A stretch of 64,000 nt of DNA from Macrosoma leucophasiata (GCA_036365455.1 JAWQUS010000025.1:25456001-25520000); one strand, 5' to 3'. Counted from the stretch's first letter, positions 1-10,723 are shown. Translations and numbers: made by a program. Notes: generated by a model from the letters alone, not told the origin.

Positions 1-316
1 AAGGTTGTGATAGACATACAAACTGATGGAAAAAGAAGTGGTCCTTATCAAAGCTATTCTTGAATACAGAACGTTTGGAACAACAAAGAATACAAAGTAT
101 ATACAACAGTAGTAAGTTTGAAGGGAGCCTTTTGTACATTTCATAGCATTATTTTGAGGTTGTTAAAAATGTAACATATTAATTACATAGTTGGCACTCC
201 ATAGAGATTAAGCTTTGTGAAATATTCAACGACCACTATTTGTAATTTGCATAAAGCTGTTCTGTGTAGGGCGAATTATTCAACGAAAAAGTACAATACA
301 TTAATGATTACTTTTT

Positions 317-907
317 ACTGGTGGTAGAGCTCCAGTGACGGAGCTTCTGGGCGTAGGCACCGCATTACCTAATATACTTGCCGCTAAATGGTAGTGTTCA
401 GCACTATCGTGTTCCGGTCAGGTGGTAATGTACGGTGTGTAATTACCGACACAGACGCATAACACCTTAGGCCTTAGGAGTGGTATCGCATCTGCATTTT
501 GACCTCTGGTCTTTGTGTAAGTGTCTATAGGCTGCAGTCATCACTTAACATCAATGTGAACTGCATGCTTGTTTACCACTTCCATAACATAAAAAAAAAA
601 AAAAAAAAAAGATAATACCTTAGGCCTCAGGAGTGGTAACGCATCTGCATTTTGACCTCTGGTCTTTGTGTAAGTGTCTATAGGCTGCAGTCATCACTTA
701 ACATCAATGTGAACTGCATGCTTGTTTACCACTTCCATAACATAAAAAAAAAAAAAAAAAGATAATACCTTAGGCCTCAGGAGTGGTAACGCATCTGCAT
801 TTTGAGCTCTGGTCTTTGTGTAAGTGTCTATAGGCTGCAGTCATCACTTAAGATCAACGTGAACTGCATGCTTCTATGCCATTTCCGTTACAAAAAAAAA
901 AAAAAAA
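317..907 (+). mobile_element. SINE-A copy with tandem array of its 3' half
   Basis: SINE-A is the commonest repeat in the window. A full copy is about 290 bp, starts actggtggtagagctc, contains gttccggtcaggtggtaatg and ggctgcagtcatcacttaac, and ends in a poly(A) run. This copy is full length to its first A-run at 591-610. The 3' part then repeats twice: 611-760 is exactly 150 bp including its A-run, and 761-907 is a slightly diverged third unit. Each added unit begins gataataccttaggcc. No protein is encoded. The repeated A-tails argue for tandem insertion or unequal exchange rather than one long transcript. The family is not assigned to a named SINE. Confidence 0.85.
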
Positions 908-1144
908 GTTAAAATAAAAAGTAGTGAAAATGACAAATAAAAAACACTTACTAACTATTCAGTTGTTAAACATCGCTTATTTGTAAAAGGGTTAAGCTTC
1001 GTAACGTTCTTAGTCATCCGTCAAAGCCTTTAAGCCTTTGCTGGAACAGCCAAAGTACATTCAACGTTACTGTGTGGACTGAGAGTGTATAAATAAGCTA
1101 TTAAGGTCAATATAATGTGCGCAGTTTAATTGAAAGCTAATCTT

Positions 1145-1269
1145 ACTGGTGGTAGAGCTCCAGTGATGGAGCTCGCGGGCGGCGGTACCACCGCATTGCC
1201 TAATCCATCTGCCGCTAAATGGTAGTTCAGTTCTATGGTGTTCCGATTAGATGATAACTAGTGTAATTT
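1145..1269 (+). mobile_element. SINE-A, 5' half only
   Basis: This begins with the family head actggtggtagagctc and runs through the gttccg segment. It stops before the cacagaggcataac part and abuts the next SINE-A copy directly, without an A-tail. It is a diverged, 3'-truncated copy in head-to-tail arrangement with its neighbour. Confidence 0.75.
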
Positions 1270-1555
1270 ACTGGTGGTAGAGCTCCAGTGACGGAGCTCG
1301 CGGGCGTAGGCACCACCGCATTACCTAATATACTGCCGCTAAATGGTAGTGTTCAGCACTATCGTGTTCCGGTCAGGTGGTAATGTACGGCCCTGTAATT
1401 TCCGGCACAGAGGCATAACACCTTAGGCCTCAGGAGTGGTAACGCATCTGCATTTTGACCTCGGTCTCTGTGTGGGTGTCTATAGGCTGCAGTCATCACT
1501 TGGCATCGGTGTGAGCTGTATGAATGTTTGCCACTTTTGAAATATAAAAAAAAAA
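1270..1555 (+). mobile_element. SINE-A, full length
   Basis: Head, middle and 3' parts are all present and the copy ends in an A-run at 1547-1555. Close to the family norm except for changes in the last 60 bp (ttggcatcggtgtgagctg). An open reading frame on the opposite strand here is chance. Confidence 0.85.
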
Positions 1556-2000
1556 TGTAATGACCCTCAATTTTTATTTCTAAGCATAAACATTTATTAA
1601 TTGTTTTATTGAGATTAGAATTTATTGTTTTAAGAGTTTTTTTAATGACTATCATAGAGACATAACAATAACTGTCTCAGGGGTGACAACGCGTCCACAG
1701 TAAATAGATACAAACAGTATGGAAACTAAGCCCATTTTATAAAATATTTACCTACACTCCATTGAAGCAACAGGGGTGTCACTAATTTTTTAAAATAATG
1801 GTGTTATTATTTTTGCATTTACTGACGTTTACTCAATCGTATTGGGATGTTGACTATTTTTTTATTGGTTACCCTGTAATAGTATTGGATAAATAAATAC
1901 TATTTGTCTTTGAAACATATAGTCAATAAGTACTTAAAAGTTGTTAAGATATAACGATTCAAAATGTTGCGAATTGTGAAATGACTCAAAACGGCCTAAA

Positions 2001-2170
2001 CGACCCGGTTAGTCCAGCGGTGCGAAACCACCGTTTGATTCGAAGGGTCACGGGTTCGATCCCCGCACCGGAACAAATATTTGTATGGCCTACAGATATT
2101 TGTTTCGGGTCTGGGTGTTTGTGTGTGTGTTGTATGTGTACAACGGCACCCACGACACAGGTTTAATATT
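2001..2170 (+). mobile_element. tRNA-derived SINE (family B)
   Basis: The first 75 bp resemble a tRNA: gacccggttagtccagcggt carries an A-box-like ttagtccagcgg, and cgggttcgatccccgcac carries a B-box-like ggttcgatccc. The body follows (tatttgtttcgggtctggg, then gacacaggttta). The same body recurs at 17203, 18278 and, reversed, at 15079 and 4048. This is the layout of a Pol III-promoted SINE. The tRNA head cannot fold properly, so it is not a tRNA gene. Confidence 0.75.
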
Positions 2171-3130
2171 TTTTACATACATAAGTAGTTATAAAAAAAA
2201 CAAACATATACTATAAGAAATTAAAAAATAGTGCGCCGCCGGCAGCGGGAACAGGGTCCAAGCTATCGGTGGTTATGGTTACGGAGACAGGAACCTCCTC
2301 ACAATACGTGCCGTGCCGAGGAGTACCGCCTTCTATATTTGACCCATGATCCAACCTTGATCTTATTATTATTATTATAGTTTCAAGTACGGCAGACAGT
2401 TTAATTTTGATATAACTTGTAGATTTTTGTTTTTTGTTTTGTCTTAAAAATAACAAAACTAAGTGCTAATTACTTGGGTGTTTTTTATAGTTCTGACGAC
2501 AGTACAATCTGTGGAATACTGCAACGAGTTGTCGAGACCGGGCGAGTTTCTCTTCCCCTCACCCACTCGGGTAGGCAGGATAATAAATAGCTACCCCGCC
2601 AAACTTCGTATCGCCTTAGAGGTATAAACAAATTAACTGTCCAAAAAATCAAAAAAAAAATGGTGAGAATCACCCTTACCATTTAGGGATATAAAAAAGA
2701 CTACAACCGATTCTCATACACACTAAATTTCATAATGATCGGTCTAGCCGCTGCGGAGGAGTATTGTTACAAACACTGTCACACGCGATTTTTTTAAATA
2801 TGTTAGATATTATAATAATACATAATTCTTGCCTTTCAAAATCACCAGGAAGATTAAAAAACGATAGCTCCGGTTTGGATGATGCAGAGTTCAAACAGTC
2901 GTATACCACGCAATATGCTCTTGGCATCTTTAAAACACTCTTGGAAATAAAAACAGATCGCAACGTGACCGCTCGTCTCGACGCGACACTCGCTACTGTA
3001 GCACTGCGAGAACCGCTTAGAGGCCTCGTAAATGCGCATGTTTGTGTGAGTGTGCCGTTTTGAACGCTTTGTATGTAGTTACTTTACTGTTTACAATCTA
3101 TTTACTGTGACGCGTCTTCATTTTGATTGT
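2171..3130. other. Unassigned spacer
   Basis: A+T-rich sequence with short opposed reading frames and no recognisable family. Around 2520-2600 there is a short stretch (ccgccaaacttcgtatcgcc) resembling one near 49690. No host exon can be supported. Confidence 0.4.
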
Positions 3131-3375
3131 ATGTATCTTCACGCCAGGTCCCTAACGGGGTAGGCAGAGAGTGTAGAGCGCCAGATATCCCGGTTCAGAC
3201 AAACCTCTCGTGCCTCGTCTACCTTCATCATTCTCTTCTTCTTTTGACCGCACCATCAGACAGAACTCGACCTATTTGGTCATGGTAGGTCAGTCTTGGT
3301 CTTCCTGCGCCTCTGCAACCATCCACATTCGCATTGTATATCTGTTTAGTCATTTGCTCATTCAGTCATTTTGAT
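3131..3375 (-). mobile_element. RTE-type LINE 3' tail (truncated)
   Basis: On the minus strand this is the 3' end of the LINE whose longer copy lies at 46412-47018. Shared blocks include the reverse of gccaggtccctaacggggta and of gtcatggtaggtcagtcttg. The 3' end is marked on the plus strand by tgtatgtatcttcacg, the complement of the (CATA)n tail. It is strongly 5'-truncated and encodes only a broken C-terminal peptide. Confidence 0.7.
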
Positions 3376-3640
3376 AACATCATTTTGTTTAGCCCAACGA
3401 TTTCCGCTTCGAAATAAAATACCTTCAAAAAATTGCCTTTAAAATCACTATCAAGGAAAGTAACACTATATCTGTCATAAATTTAAGTTAATTTGAAATT
3501 TATGTCAAGGATCTAGGTGTTGAAAAAAATAAATATGCAATAGTAACGCAAAGGTAACGCCATAGATAGTACTGAGGTTTTATTACAAAAGAAATAGCGA
3601 GTTTTGTATTGGTTTTGTGATAATAAAAAACTAAAAACAA

Positions 3641-3957
3641 CGTAACTTCACGCCTCTAATCCCCGAAGGGGTAGGCAGGGGTAAATGCAAGTATTAGCAA
3701 GCATTCAAGTATACATGCAAACACCCACGATTCGCCGGTTACGTTTTGGCCCATGTAACAGGTAGCGAGCCTGTTGACATCGCCGGGCACATTACCAAAC
3801 TTCGAGGTACTGGGAAATTTCCAGAAAATGGAAAAATCCCAATAGAATCAGAGATAAAAGACTTTACACCATTATTTCTCATAACCCTCTACCCGGGAAT
3901 AGAACCCAGGACCTCAGCGTAGTAGTAATGGCCTGCTACCACTAGGCTACCGAGGCA
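3641..3957 (-). mobile_element. tRNA-derived SINE (family C), full length
   Basis: Read on the minus strand it starts with a tRNA-like head: tgcctcggtagc, A-box-like tagcctagtgg, and B-box-like gggttctattcccggg. The body includes the reverse of gagcctgttgacatcgccgg, and it ends with the complement of cttcacgcctctaatccccg. Other copies are at 53346 (+), 61307 (-) and several partial sites. The head-body organisation is that of a tRNA-derived SINE. Confidence 0.75.
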
Positions 3958-4047
3958 GTTAAGTTAACTAAAAACAAAAAAGCTAAAAGGTCTATCATGG
4001 TTACTGAAAATTAAACATGCTGGCAAATTCAATAGCCCCATAATAGG

Positions 4048-4106
4048 CATAAAGGCCGTTGTACACACACAACACGTACACAAACACCCAAACCCGAAAC
4101 AAAATT
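4048..4106 (-). mobile_element. SINE family B fragment
   Basis: Only the 3' body of family B is present, in reverse (acacaaacacccaaacccga), without the tRNA head. It lies just upstream of a full SINE-A copy. Confidence 0.5.
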
Positions 4107-4136
4107 ATGTTGATGTATAGCCCCGTAATAACTTTT

Positions 4137-4433
4137 ACTGGTGGTAGAGCTCCAGTGACGGAGCTCGCGGGCGTAGGCACCACCGCATTACCTAATATAC
4201 TTGCCGCTAAATGGTAGTGTTCAACACTATCGTGTTCCGGTCAGGTGGTAATGTACGGCCCTGTAATTTCCGGCACAGAGGCATAAGACCTTAGGCCTCA
4301 GGAGTGGTAACGCATCTGCATTTTGACCTTGGTCTTTGTGTGGGTGTCTATAGGCTGCAGTCATCACTTAACATCAATGTGAACTGCATGCTTGTTTACC
4401 ACTTCCATTACATAAAAAAAAAAAAAAAAAAAA
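4137..4433 (+). mobile_element. SINE-A, full length
   Basis: Complete from actggtggtagagctc to a long A-run at about 4414-4433. Nearly identical to the copy at 22674, including shared variants (caacactatcg, cataagaccttag), which suggests the two derive from the same subfamily. Confidence 0.88.
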
Positions 4434-4437
4434 CTAT

Positions 4438-4582
4438 ATCATAATAATTTAGGTCTCAGGGGTGTCAACGCATCTGCATTTTGACCTCTGGTCTTTATCT
4501 GGGTTGATGTCTATAGGCTGCAGTCATCACTTAACAACAATGTGAACTGCATGCTTGTTTGCCACCTTCATTACATAAAAAA
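4438..4582 (+). mobile_element. SINE-A, 3' half
   Basis: A 3' half copy starting near aataatttaggtctcagg and ending in attacataaaaaaa. It directly follows the A-tail of the preceding full copy, as in the array at 611-907. It is more diverged than the full copy beside it. Confidence 0.7.
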
Positions 4583-5210
4583 ACCGGTCAAGTGCGTGTC
4601 GAACCACGCGTAGTGTAGGGTTCCGTAATAAGTGCATTTACAGAGTAAGAAATGTATTGAAAAAATGAAATATATTTTCTATGGAGTTGTTCGAAATTTT
4701 CGAGTTAAATACATTTGGTCGACTATAATTCGCAAACTTGTAGAGCCAACTTAAGTGTGATAGTTTTCTTTTTAATTTCATTATATATGGCTGCTATTGC
4801 CGTAACGTTTGAGTTTCTAACAACAACTGTTTAGTCGGTAGGGGAGGGGGACTCTTGACTCTAACGAAAATTGGCCCTTTAAAGCTTAAATAAGTCACGA
4901 ACAGTTAACTGAATCGAAAAATGATGTTTCCATACCCCTAATATTTTTGAATGACCTATCCAACGATATAGAAAACGAAAAATAAAAAAAATGGCCCCGC
5001 GGTACATGTAGAGGAGGTACCCTAAATTAAAAAAAAAAATATATGTTTTTATTCTACCACTTTGTCGGCCTTATAAAGTTGTATACTTGTGCCAAATTTC
5101 AAGTCTCTAGTACTAATAGTTTTTGCACTAAACCGAGGCCAGACAGACAGACAGACAGACAGACATGCCGAAACTATAAGGGTTCCTTGTTTACTACGGA
5201 ACCCAAAAAA
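4583..5210 (+). repeat. Dispersed repeat family D
   Basis: Starts with accggtcaagtgcgtgtcg and agtgtagggttccgtaat, and ends with a gacagacagacaga stretch followed by tactacggaaccc. The outer blocks gggttccgta and tacggaaccc are inverted copies of each other, so the element has short inverted ends. Related copies lie at 20475 (-), 34561 (-), 47267 (+), 5785 (+) and 54035 (-). No coding capacity is visible, so this looks like a non-autonomous element of unknown class. Confidence 0.6.
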
Positions 5211-5784
5211 TGTAGGATAAATATCCTCAAATGCCTGGATGGAGGCAAATGCCTCGGTGTGGGGAACAAACAGTGACCTTAGTCGTCCACACTGCTCGAC
5301 CAAATGGACTAACTAACCTAACCTAACTTAAAGAGTCAAAGTACCTATACATTCTGATTTAAGCCCCGTGTTTATTACTAGAATAAAATTTGTAAGATAG
5401 CCGACCAAAAAATCGCTATAATTAAACTTAAAACTCAAGCATAAGAGTATTTTCAACTGCCAGTTGAAAGTGAAACAAAATTCACCGCTCCCGCTCATGC
5501 CTGTACCGTTAACCTTACAAAGCTTAGTAAAAGACAACTCAGCGCAGTCACGCGATACTGCGCTAACAAACACATTAGTTGACATTGTTAGGTAAACGAA
5601 AAACTTCATTAATGTTTCATTAGTTTAGCAGAGATAACGAGGTGATGGGTTGTGGGAGTGACAAGTTATGTGCTGTAGGAAGTGCGGAAAGTTGTATCGT
5701 ACGGGTTCCGCTAATTCAAAACTAGTTTTATGAAGAGGAAAACTTAGTTTTTCACTTGTTAGTATGTAGAAAGTCACAGTAAAA

Positions 5785-6336
5785 AACCGGACAAGTGTGA
5801 GTTCGACTCGCGTGGTGAGGGTTCCGTAATTTAAATAAATATTTTCGAAAATATTACAGATTTAAAATGCAGGGATATAGCGGTTACGGTGGTACTGGCA
5901 GGGGGGGTTATACTCGTATTATTGAGAATTTTCGATGTTATTTGAATATTCAAACTTCTTATAGGTTTTCCAATAATCTATAGGGAAAGAACTATTTTCC
6001 AATTTTTTTTCAAAATTTTAAGTTCAGTAGTTTTGGAGATAGGGGGGGGGGGGAGGGGGAATGGTCAATTTTCGTAGTTTTTCTTAAATAACTTCAATTT
6101 TTTTTTAAATTTTCTGATTTACCCCTCGAAAGTGGCCTCCCTGTTTGAAATTTATTATTTTACTTGACGTGTTCATCTTTGGGTCACCAATTTACATATA
6201 TTCATTAAATTTCAACTCAATCGGTCGAGTAGTTTCGGAGCAAATTGGCTGTGACAGACGGACAGACAGACAGACAGACGCACGAGTGATCCTATAAGGG
6301 TTCCTTTTTTCCTTTTAAGGTACGGAACCCTAAAAA
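5785..6336 (+). repeat. Dispersed repeat family D, second subfamily
   Basis: Begins aaaaccggacaagtgtgag and ends ggtacggaaccctaaaa, with the gacagacagacaga run inside. The middle differs from the 4583 copy but matches 54035-54548 on the other strand (for example ccgattgagttgaaatttg read in reverse). A G-rich run (ggggggggggggagggggg) lies near 6042-6059. Confidence 0.6.
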
Positions 6337-6545
6337 GTGGCGTTGGGAGGGTCACCTCGCTCGGCTGACAGACGATTGATAGACACATATACTCACATCT
6401 TGAAATGGTCCACCAGGTGCTAGAAAAAGGGGCAGACCTACTGCCCGATAGGTAGATGATATAATACAGGTGGCTGGTAAAGAGTGAATGAGTACAGCTA
6501 AGAATAGGCATACATGAAAATCATTAGAGGAGGCCTTCACCTTCG
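6337..6545 (+). pseudogene. RTE-type reverse transcriptase C-terminal relic
   Basis: Translation in shifting frames gives KWRWEGHLARLTDRR, then RGRPTARWVDDI-like and AGKEWMSTAKNRHTWKSLEE-like segments. This is the pattern of the tail of RTE-type endonuclease/reverse transcriptases (W..AGH.AR..D.RW, GRP..RW.DD, W...A..R..W..LEEA). At least one frameshift and several stops break it. Abuts the end of a family D repeat. Confidence 0.5.
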
Positions 6546-6734
6546 AGTAGCGGGGGTTCTTACTAGCGTAAAAACATTATTCTAAAATTCAATAATTTTA
6601 TGTCTAAAAAAATGTAGTAATAGATAAGAGTGACTTTATAATTAAGTTTATTTTTTGTTAATGTTTTTTTTTAGTAAGAAATATAAGGCTTTTTTATTTT
6701 TATTTTTATTATTATGTAGAAGTACGATCCCATA

Positions 6735-6937
6735 GCCATGTTTAGCAATATCGTGTTCCGGTAAGATGGTAATGTATGGCCTCTAATAACTATCACAGAG
6801 ACATAATAACTAAGTTCTCAGGGGTGGCAACGCATCTGTATTTGAACCTCTGGTCTTTATGTGGGTGTCTATAGGCTGCAGTCATCACATAACATCAATG
6901 TGAACTGCTTGTTTGTCACCTTCATTACATAAAAAAA
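6735..6937 (+). mobile_element. SINE-A, 5'-truncated and diverged
   Basis: Lacks the actggtgg head. Begins near the gttcagcactatcgtgttccgg region (here tttagcaatatcgtg) and ends in attacataaaaaaa. Carries the older variants aactatcacagagacataat and ctcaggggtggcaac seen in other diverged copies. Confidence 0.7.
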
Positions 6938-7317
6938 CTGTCTGAGTTGTCAAATGTAGGACACCCGATTGGAACGAAGTTCCTCTTTAACTTCTAATTA
7001 ATCAATTTCACAATCCATTGTTTATTTTTTAAAATATTAAAAATAACTAAAACTAACATTTTTTTATCGTGTTTGTGTTACATACACAAAACAATGTACG
7101 CATACACAGCAGACATGCGCGTCGCGTGGCTTGTCACTGTCGAAAGAGAGAGAGAGAACGAATAAGTCAAATCCTATACGCGGGCTGCCCCCTCTCCGAG
7201 CGCTACGCACTATAGCAAAAGTGTCGTGAGGAGTTTTCATGACGCTCGCCTAGCCCTTAGCCAGTGTACCGCGCGATAAGGAACTTCGTTCTAAAAATGT
7301 ATAAAAAAGCTCAACAA

Positions 7318-7480
7318 TTATGTTCTGTTAACTTATCTGTCGGTTGCCCGTTCAACTGTTAAGGAGGTGCCGTAAGATTGATGACGTGTCCCGAACAAAT
7401 GTATTTCCGATAGATCGGTGTGACGGGTTTTGTGGATGTTGATGGGTGTTGTTTGGACGCTCCCTGATTGTTATGAAATG
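7318..7480 (+). repeat. Short dispersed repeat (first of three)
   Basis: Recognised by cccgttcaactgttaa followed by gtgtcccgaacaaatgtat. The same string of blocks occurs at about 8103-8270 and 10086-10205, always in the same orientation within 3 kb. No known family is recognised. These may be remnants of local duplication. Confidence 0.5.
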
Positions 7481-7686
7481 GACTATTAATTTGTGTCACT
7501 GATAAGGAAATAACAAAACAAAAATTGCCCTGAAATATATCGCCAAAAATCACACGAAGTCAAAAACTTCCATCACATTGTAATGATTTTGCATTTACAA
7601 ATAATATATTAGCGTGATTTACAACAACAATGTAATTGTTTTTATATTATTTCGCATTAACACATGCTTGTGAAATATATTTTATT

Positions 7687-7892
7687 TTTAAAGAAAAATG
7701 GAAAGAAAAATTTGACTTCAGGCGAGACTCGAACACGCGACCTACTGGGAATCTAGTCCAGCCGCTCTTCCAATTGACAAATCGGGCAGGGCTTCAGTAG
7801 CTCAATTGGAAGAGCGGCTGGACTAGATTCCCAGTAGGTCGCGTGTTCGAGTCTCGCCTGAAGTCAAATTTTTCTTTCCATTTTTCTTTAAA
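7687..7892. repeat. Palindrome built from two tRNA-like repeats
   Basis: Arms 7687-7775 and 7804-7892 (89 bp each) are reverse complements with no mismatch that I can see. They are separated by a 28-bp spacer. Each arm holds most of a tRNA-like sequence. The left arm continues outward into sequence (7641-7690) that is the reverse complement of 40790-40850, the flank of another copy. A transcript would fold into a long hairpin. Confidence 0.85.
7791..7864 (+). mobile_element. tRNA-like head of a SINE (family T)
   Basis: 74 bp fold as a tRNA: acceptor GCTTCAG with CTGAAGT, D-arm GCTC/GAGC, T-arm with GTTCGAGTC (B box), A-box-like tagctcaattgg. The anticodon stem GCTGG/CCAGT leaves a 9-nt loop instead of 7, so it is unlikely to be a working tRNA. 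It recurs at 25845 and 40696 in the same larger unit, which marks it as a SINE head. An older relative is at about 7990-8045. Confidence 0.65.
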
Positions 7893-8102
7893 TATAAAAA
7901 ACAATGTAATTGTAATGTTTTTATTTTTCTCAATAACTACCCAGTCCAGCCGCTTTAACACTTAGTTACGGAAGTCCTTAGGTCCTTAAGTCCTTTTTAT
8001 TCTGAGGTCGCAGGTTCGATTCCTGCCTGAAGTCAATTTTTTCTTCCCATTTTTTTTCTAACTCCTAAAAACAATATTTTTTAAATACGCTTAAAAATGT
8101 TT

Positions 8103-8270
8103 TTTTGTTAAGTTGTTAATCAAATTGTCTGCCCGCTGTTCATTTAACTGTTAAAGACGTTCCGAAAGATTAATGTCGTGTCCCGAACAAATGTATCGCA
8201 TATAATTTCTAGATCCGATGGTGTGTCGGGTCATACGGTGTTAATAGGGGCTGTTTTGACGCTAAGTATA
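8103..8270 (+). repeat. Short dispersed repeat (second of three)
   Basis: Diverged copy of the 7318 repeat (ttcatttaactgttaa, gtgtcccgaacaaatgtat). Starts with aagttgttaatcaaattgtc, a block shared with the third copy at 10086. Confidence 0.5.
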
Positions 8271-8460
8271 ATTAAAATGTACTATCATAAGTTCTTTTTA
8301 AGGAAAATTTACTAAATCGTAATTCTTTCTACTATTTATCCTATTTTATGTGAAAAACACTTGGCTTCATTTTCACTTTCATCATTTCCTTAAGCGGTGT
8401 TTTATCTATCAAACCTGGCAAACATACATTCACTTGGAATAAGTGTCAATAGGTTAGTAA

Positions 8461-8587
8461 TGTAACGATGAAGAGAATAAATAATAAACGTACAAGAAGC
8501 ACGGGAGGTGTGTCAGGATCCGGATATCTGGCGCGCTACACTTTTGCCTACCCCGTAAGGCACTTGGCGTGAAGATACATACATAGA
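8461..8587 (+). mobile_element. RTE-type LINE 3' tail, 5'-truncated
   Basis: Contains the coding-strand end of the 46412-47018 LINE (atgaagagaat, ggatatctggcgcgctacac, cttggcgtgaagatacatac). Flanked by ttagtaa at 8454-8460 and 8588-8594, a likely target duplication. Only about 127 bp were inserted. Confidence 0.65.
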
Positions 8588-8796
8588 TTAGTAAAGTAGA
8601 CACATATATATTTACATAAATTCTAGACGTGTCAAAACAGACACGTTATCATTTCTAAAAGGCTATAAAATATACAGACAAATAGAGAGCGCATAAGATG
8701 CAATACTGCTGCAAGCTTATAAATTGAATAAATAAAATCTCAAGCTTTAGCAAATTCTAATCGAATTCAATCTTATACGGATAGCACAAAATTACA

Positions 8797-8875
8797 TTTT
8801 TTTATGTAATGGAAGTAAGTGGCAAACAAGCATGCAGTTCACGTTAAATGATGTTAAGTGATGACTGCAGCCTAT
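8797..8875 (-). mobile_element. SINE-A, 3' part (split by a LINE)
   Basis: Minus-strand SINE-A tail beginning with the T-run at 8797-8803 and running to tgcagcctat. The other part continues at 9818. Together they make one full-length copy interrupted by a LINE fragment, with tgcagcctat duplicated on both sides (8866-8875 and 9818-9827). Confidence 0.85.
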
Positions 8876-9817
8876 ACGTGCTGCTGGTTTCATCTCACAT
8901 CTTTTAAGGGGATGTGGGGAGCCATGTTCAGGGCTGTGCCCTCTGCGTGGGGTCTCTGTTTCAGGTTCCGTTGGTCCGTGGCATCGGCAAGTGCGGTCGG
9001 TGACCGGCGGACATTGTCGACGCGTAGGGGTTCCGGGAGTCTAGTCGGTTTCGACTAGAGGCCGCATGTCAGTCCTCCTCCGTGTTCTTGGTAGAGCCTC
9101 CCATCTGGCGGTCGCGCGTGCAGTGGCGCGACCTCGCGAATGTGTAGGTGTGCAGATGCGTCTGCACTCGCGAACATGGCTGCGGCTATCTCGTGATGAA
9201 TTCCCCGATGCTCTCCATCCTGAGGTCCCTCTGGATCGTGGTATTCCTCACGTACCGGGGGGCCTCGACGATGCGGCGCAGGGTTTTGTGTCGGACTGTT
9301 TCAAGGGCCTTCCTGTTATAATTGGCTGCAAGTGCGTACCAAGCGGGGGCCGCGTACGTGAGGCGGGGTCTAATGTATGTCTTACAGATCCCGATCTTCA
9401 CCCTCAGAGGGAGTTTGGCTCTGAGCACCGGGCGGAGGAGGCAGCAGTTTATGTTGGCGTTCTTGATGACCTCTTTGACGTGCGGCTTCATTGTTAGTTG
9501 GCGGTCCAAGATGACCCCCAGGTACTTCGCCGTGGGGGCCCAGCCAATGTCTTGTCTGAGAAGTTTGAGTGGTGGCGGAGGGGTTCCCCCGCTGAAGCAG
9601 ATGGCCTGCGCTTTTTCTACGTTCACCGACATCCATCAGTGGGCGAGCCAAGTTGGTAGGGCGTCGAGTGTTCGCTGCATTTTGGTGGCTGCGTGTGCTT
9701 TCGTGATAGATGTTGTCACGTAGGCAGCATCGTCTGCATACAGGTAGAGTTGTGTGTTGGAGGATGCCGGGATATCATCTGTGTATACCGCATAGCAGGC
9801 CGGTGATAGGCAGCTCA
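8876..9817 (-). pseudogene. Jockey-type LINE reverse transcriptase fragment
   Basis: Inserted in SINE-A and flanked by the 10-bp duplication tgcagcctat. The minus strand encodes the C-terminal half of a Jockey-clade reverse transcriptase. It opens inside the QGSxLSP motif, then gives LYADDAAYV (the catalytic YADD). A TGA stop follows at about 9636-9638 after PTWLAH. The frame continues with the KYLGVILDRQL and ICKTYIRPRLTYAAPAWY motifs and stops again at 9186. The 5' end is truncated and the 3' end lacks a poly(A) tail. It is dead. Its protein is clearly different from that of the intact element at 29113. Confidence 0.85.
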
Positions 9818-10039
9818 TGCAGCCTATAGACACCCACACAAAGACCAAGGTCAAAATGCATACGCGTTACCACTCCTGAGGCCTAAGTGTTATGTCTCTG
9901 TGCCGGATATTACAGGGCCGTACATAACCACCTGACCGGAACACGATAGTGCTGAACACTGCCATTTAGCGGCAAGTATATTAGGTAATACGGCGGTGCC
10001 TACGCCCGCGAGCTTTGTCACTGGATCTCTACCACCAGT
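9818..10039 (-). mobile_element. SINE-A, 5' part (split by a LINE)
   Basis: Continues the copy that starts at 8797, from tgcagcctatagacaccc to the family head read in reverse (ctctaccaccagt). Confidence 0.85.
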
Positions 10040-10085
10040 ACAAACTACACTAAAACACTTCTGTTTCAAGGTTCAACACTATTGT

Positions 10086-10205
10086 TTTGCTAAGTTACTT
10101 ATCAAGTTGTCTGCCCTCTGCCCGTTCAACTGTTAAAGAGGTTCCGTAAGATTGATGGCGTGTCCCGAACAAATGTATCCCGGATAGTTTCTAGACCCGA
10201 TCAAT
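10086..10205 (+). repeat. Short dispersed repeat (third of three)
   Basis: Shares cccgttcaactgttaaag and gtgtcccgaacaaatgtat with 7318 and 8103. Cut off just after the tagtttctagaccc block. Confidence 0.5.
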
Positions 10206-10370
10206 GATCTTCGCGATGGTAGGGTTATGGTTAATTGAGTCGAAAAGGAAATATTTTGTGATCTTAAGTGAAGAAAGTCATTACCATATTTAAATCACAC
10301 TGTTGTTTAGGATGCTAAAAACAATATGTATGTTTAAATTCTATCAAAATCAAAACCTTACCAATTTTTT

Positions 10371-10723
10371 ACTGGTGGTAGAGCTCCAGTGACGGAGTGG
10401 GCGTAGGCACCATCGCATTACCTAATATACTTGCCGCTAAATGGTAGTGTTCAGCACTATCGTGTTCCGATCAGGTGGTAATGCAAAGAACTGTAATTTA
10501 GCTCGCGGGTGTAGGCACTGTAAATGGTAGTGTTCAGCACTATCGTGTTCCGGTCAGGTGTTAATGTACGGCCCTGTAATTTAAGAGGCATAACACCTAA
10601 GACCTCAGGAATGGTAACGCATCTATATTGAAACCTCCAGTCAAATGTAGATACTTATAGGCAGTATTATTAACCATCAATATAAACTGTATGCTTGTTT
10701 TCCACTTCAAAACATAAAAAAAA
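10371..10723 (+). mobile_element. SINE-A with internal duplication
   Basis: Starts with actggtggtagagctc, runs to the ggtggtaatg block, then returns to an earlier point (agctcgcgggtgtaggcac) and repeats the taaatggtagtgttcagc to ggtcagg part before finishing with a short A-run. The 3' half is diverged. The duplicated block explains the extra 60 bp or so. Confidence 0.8.

Noticed and set aside
317..907. Regularly repeated 150-bp units, CRISPR-like at first glance
   Set aside because: The units are whole SINE-A 3' halves with A-runs in an animal genome. There are no short repeats with unique spacers.
3889..3957. tRNA gene in SINE family C heads (also 61547-61623 and 53346-53410)
   Set aside because: A and B boxes are present, but the anticodon arm does not fold and the SINE body follows.
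7791..7864. Functional tRNA gene
   Set aside because: The anticodon loop has 9 nt, and the sequence recurs inside a larger repeated unit with shared flanks.
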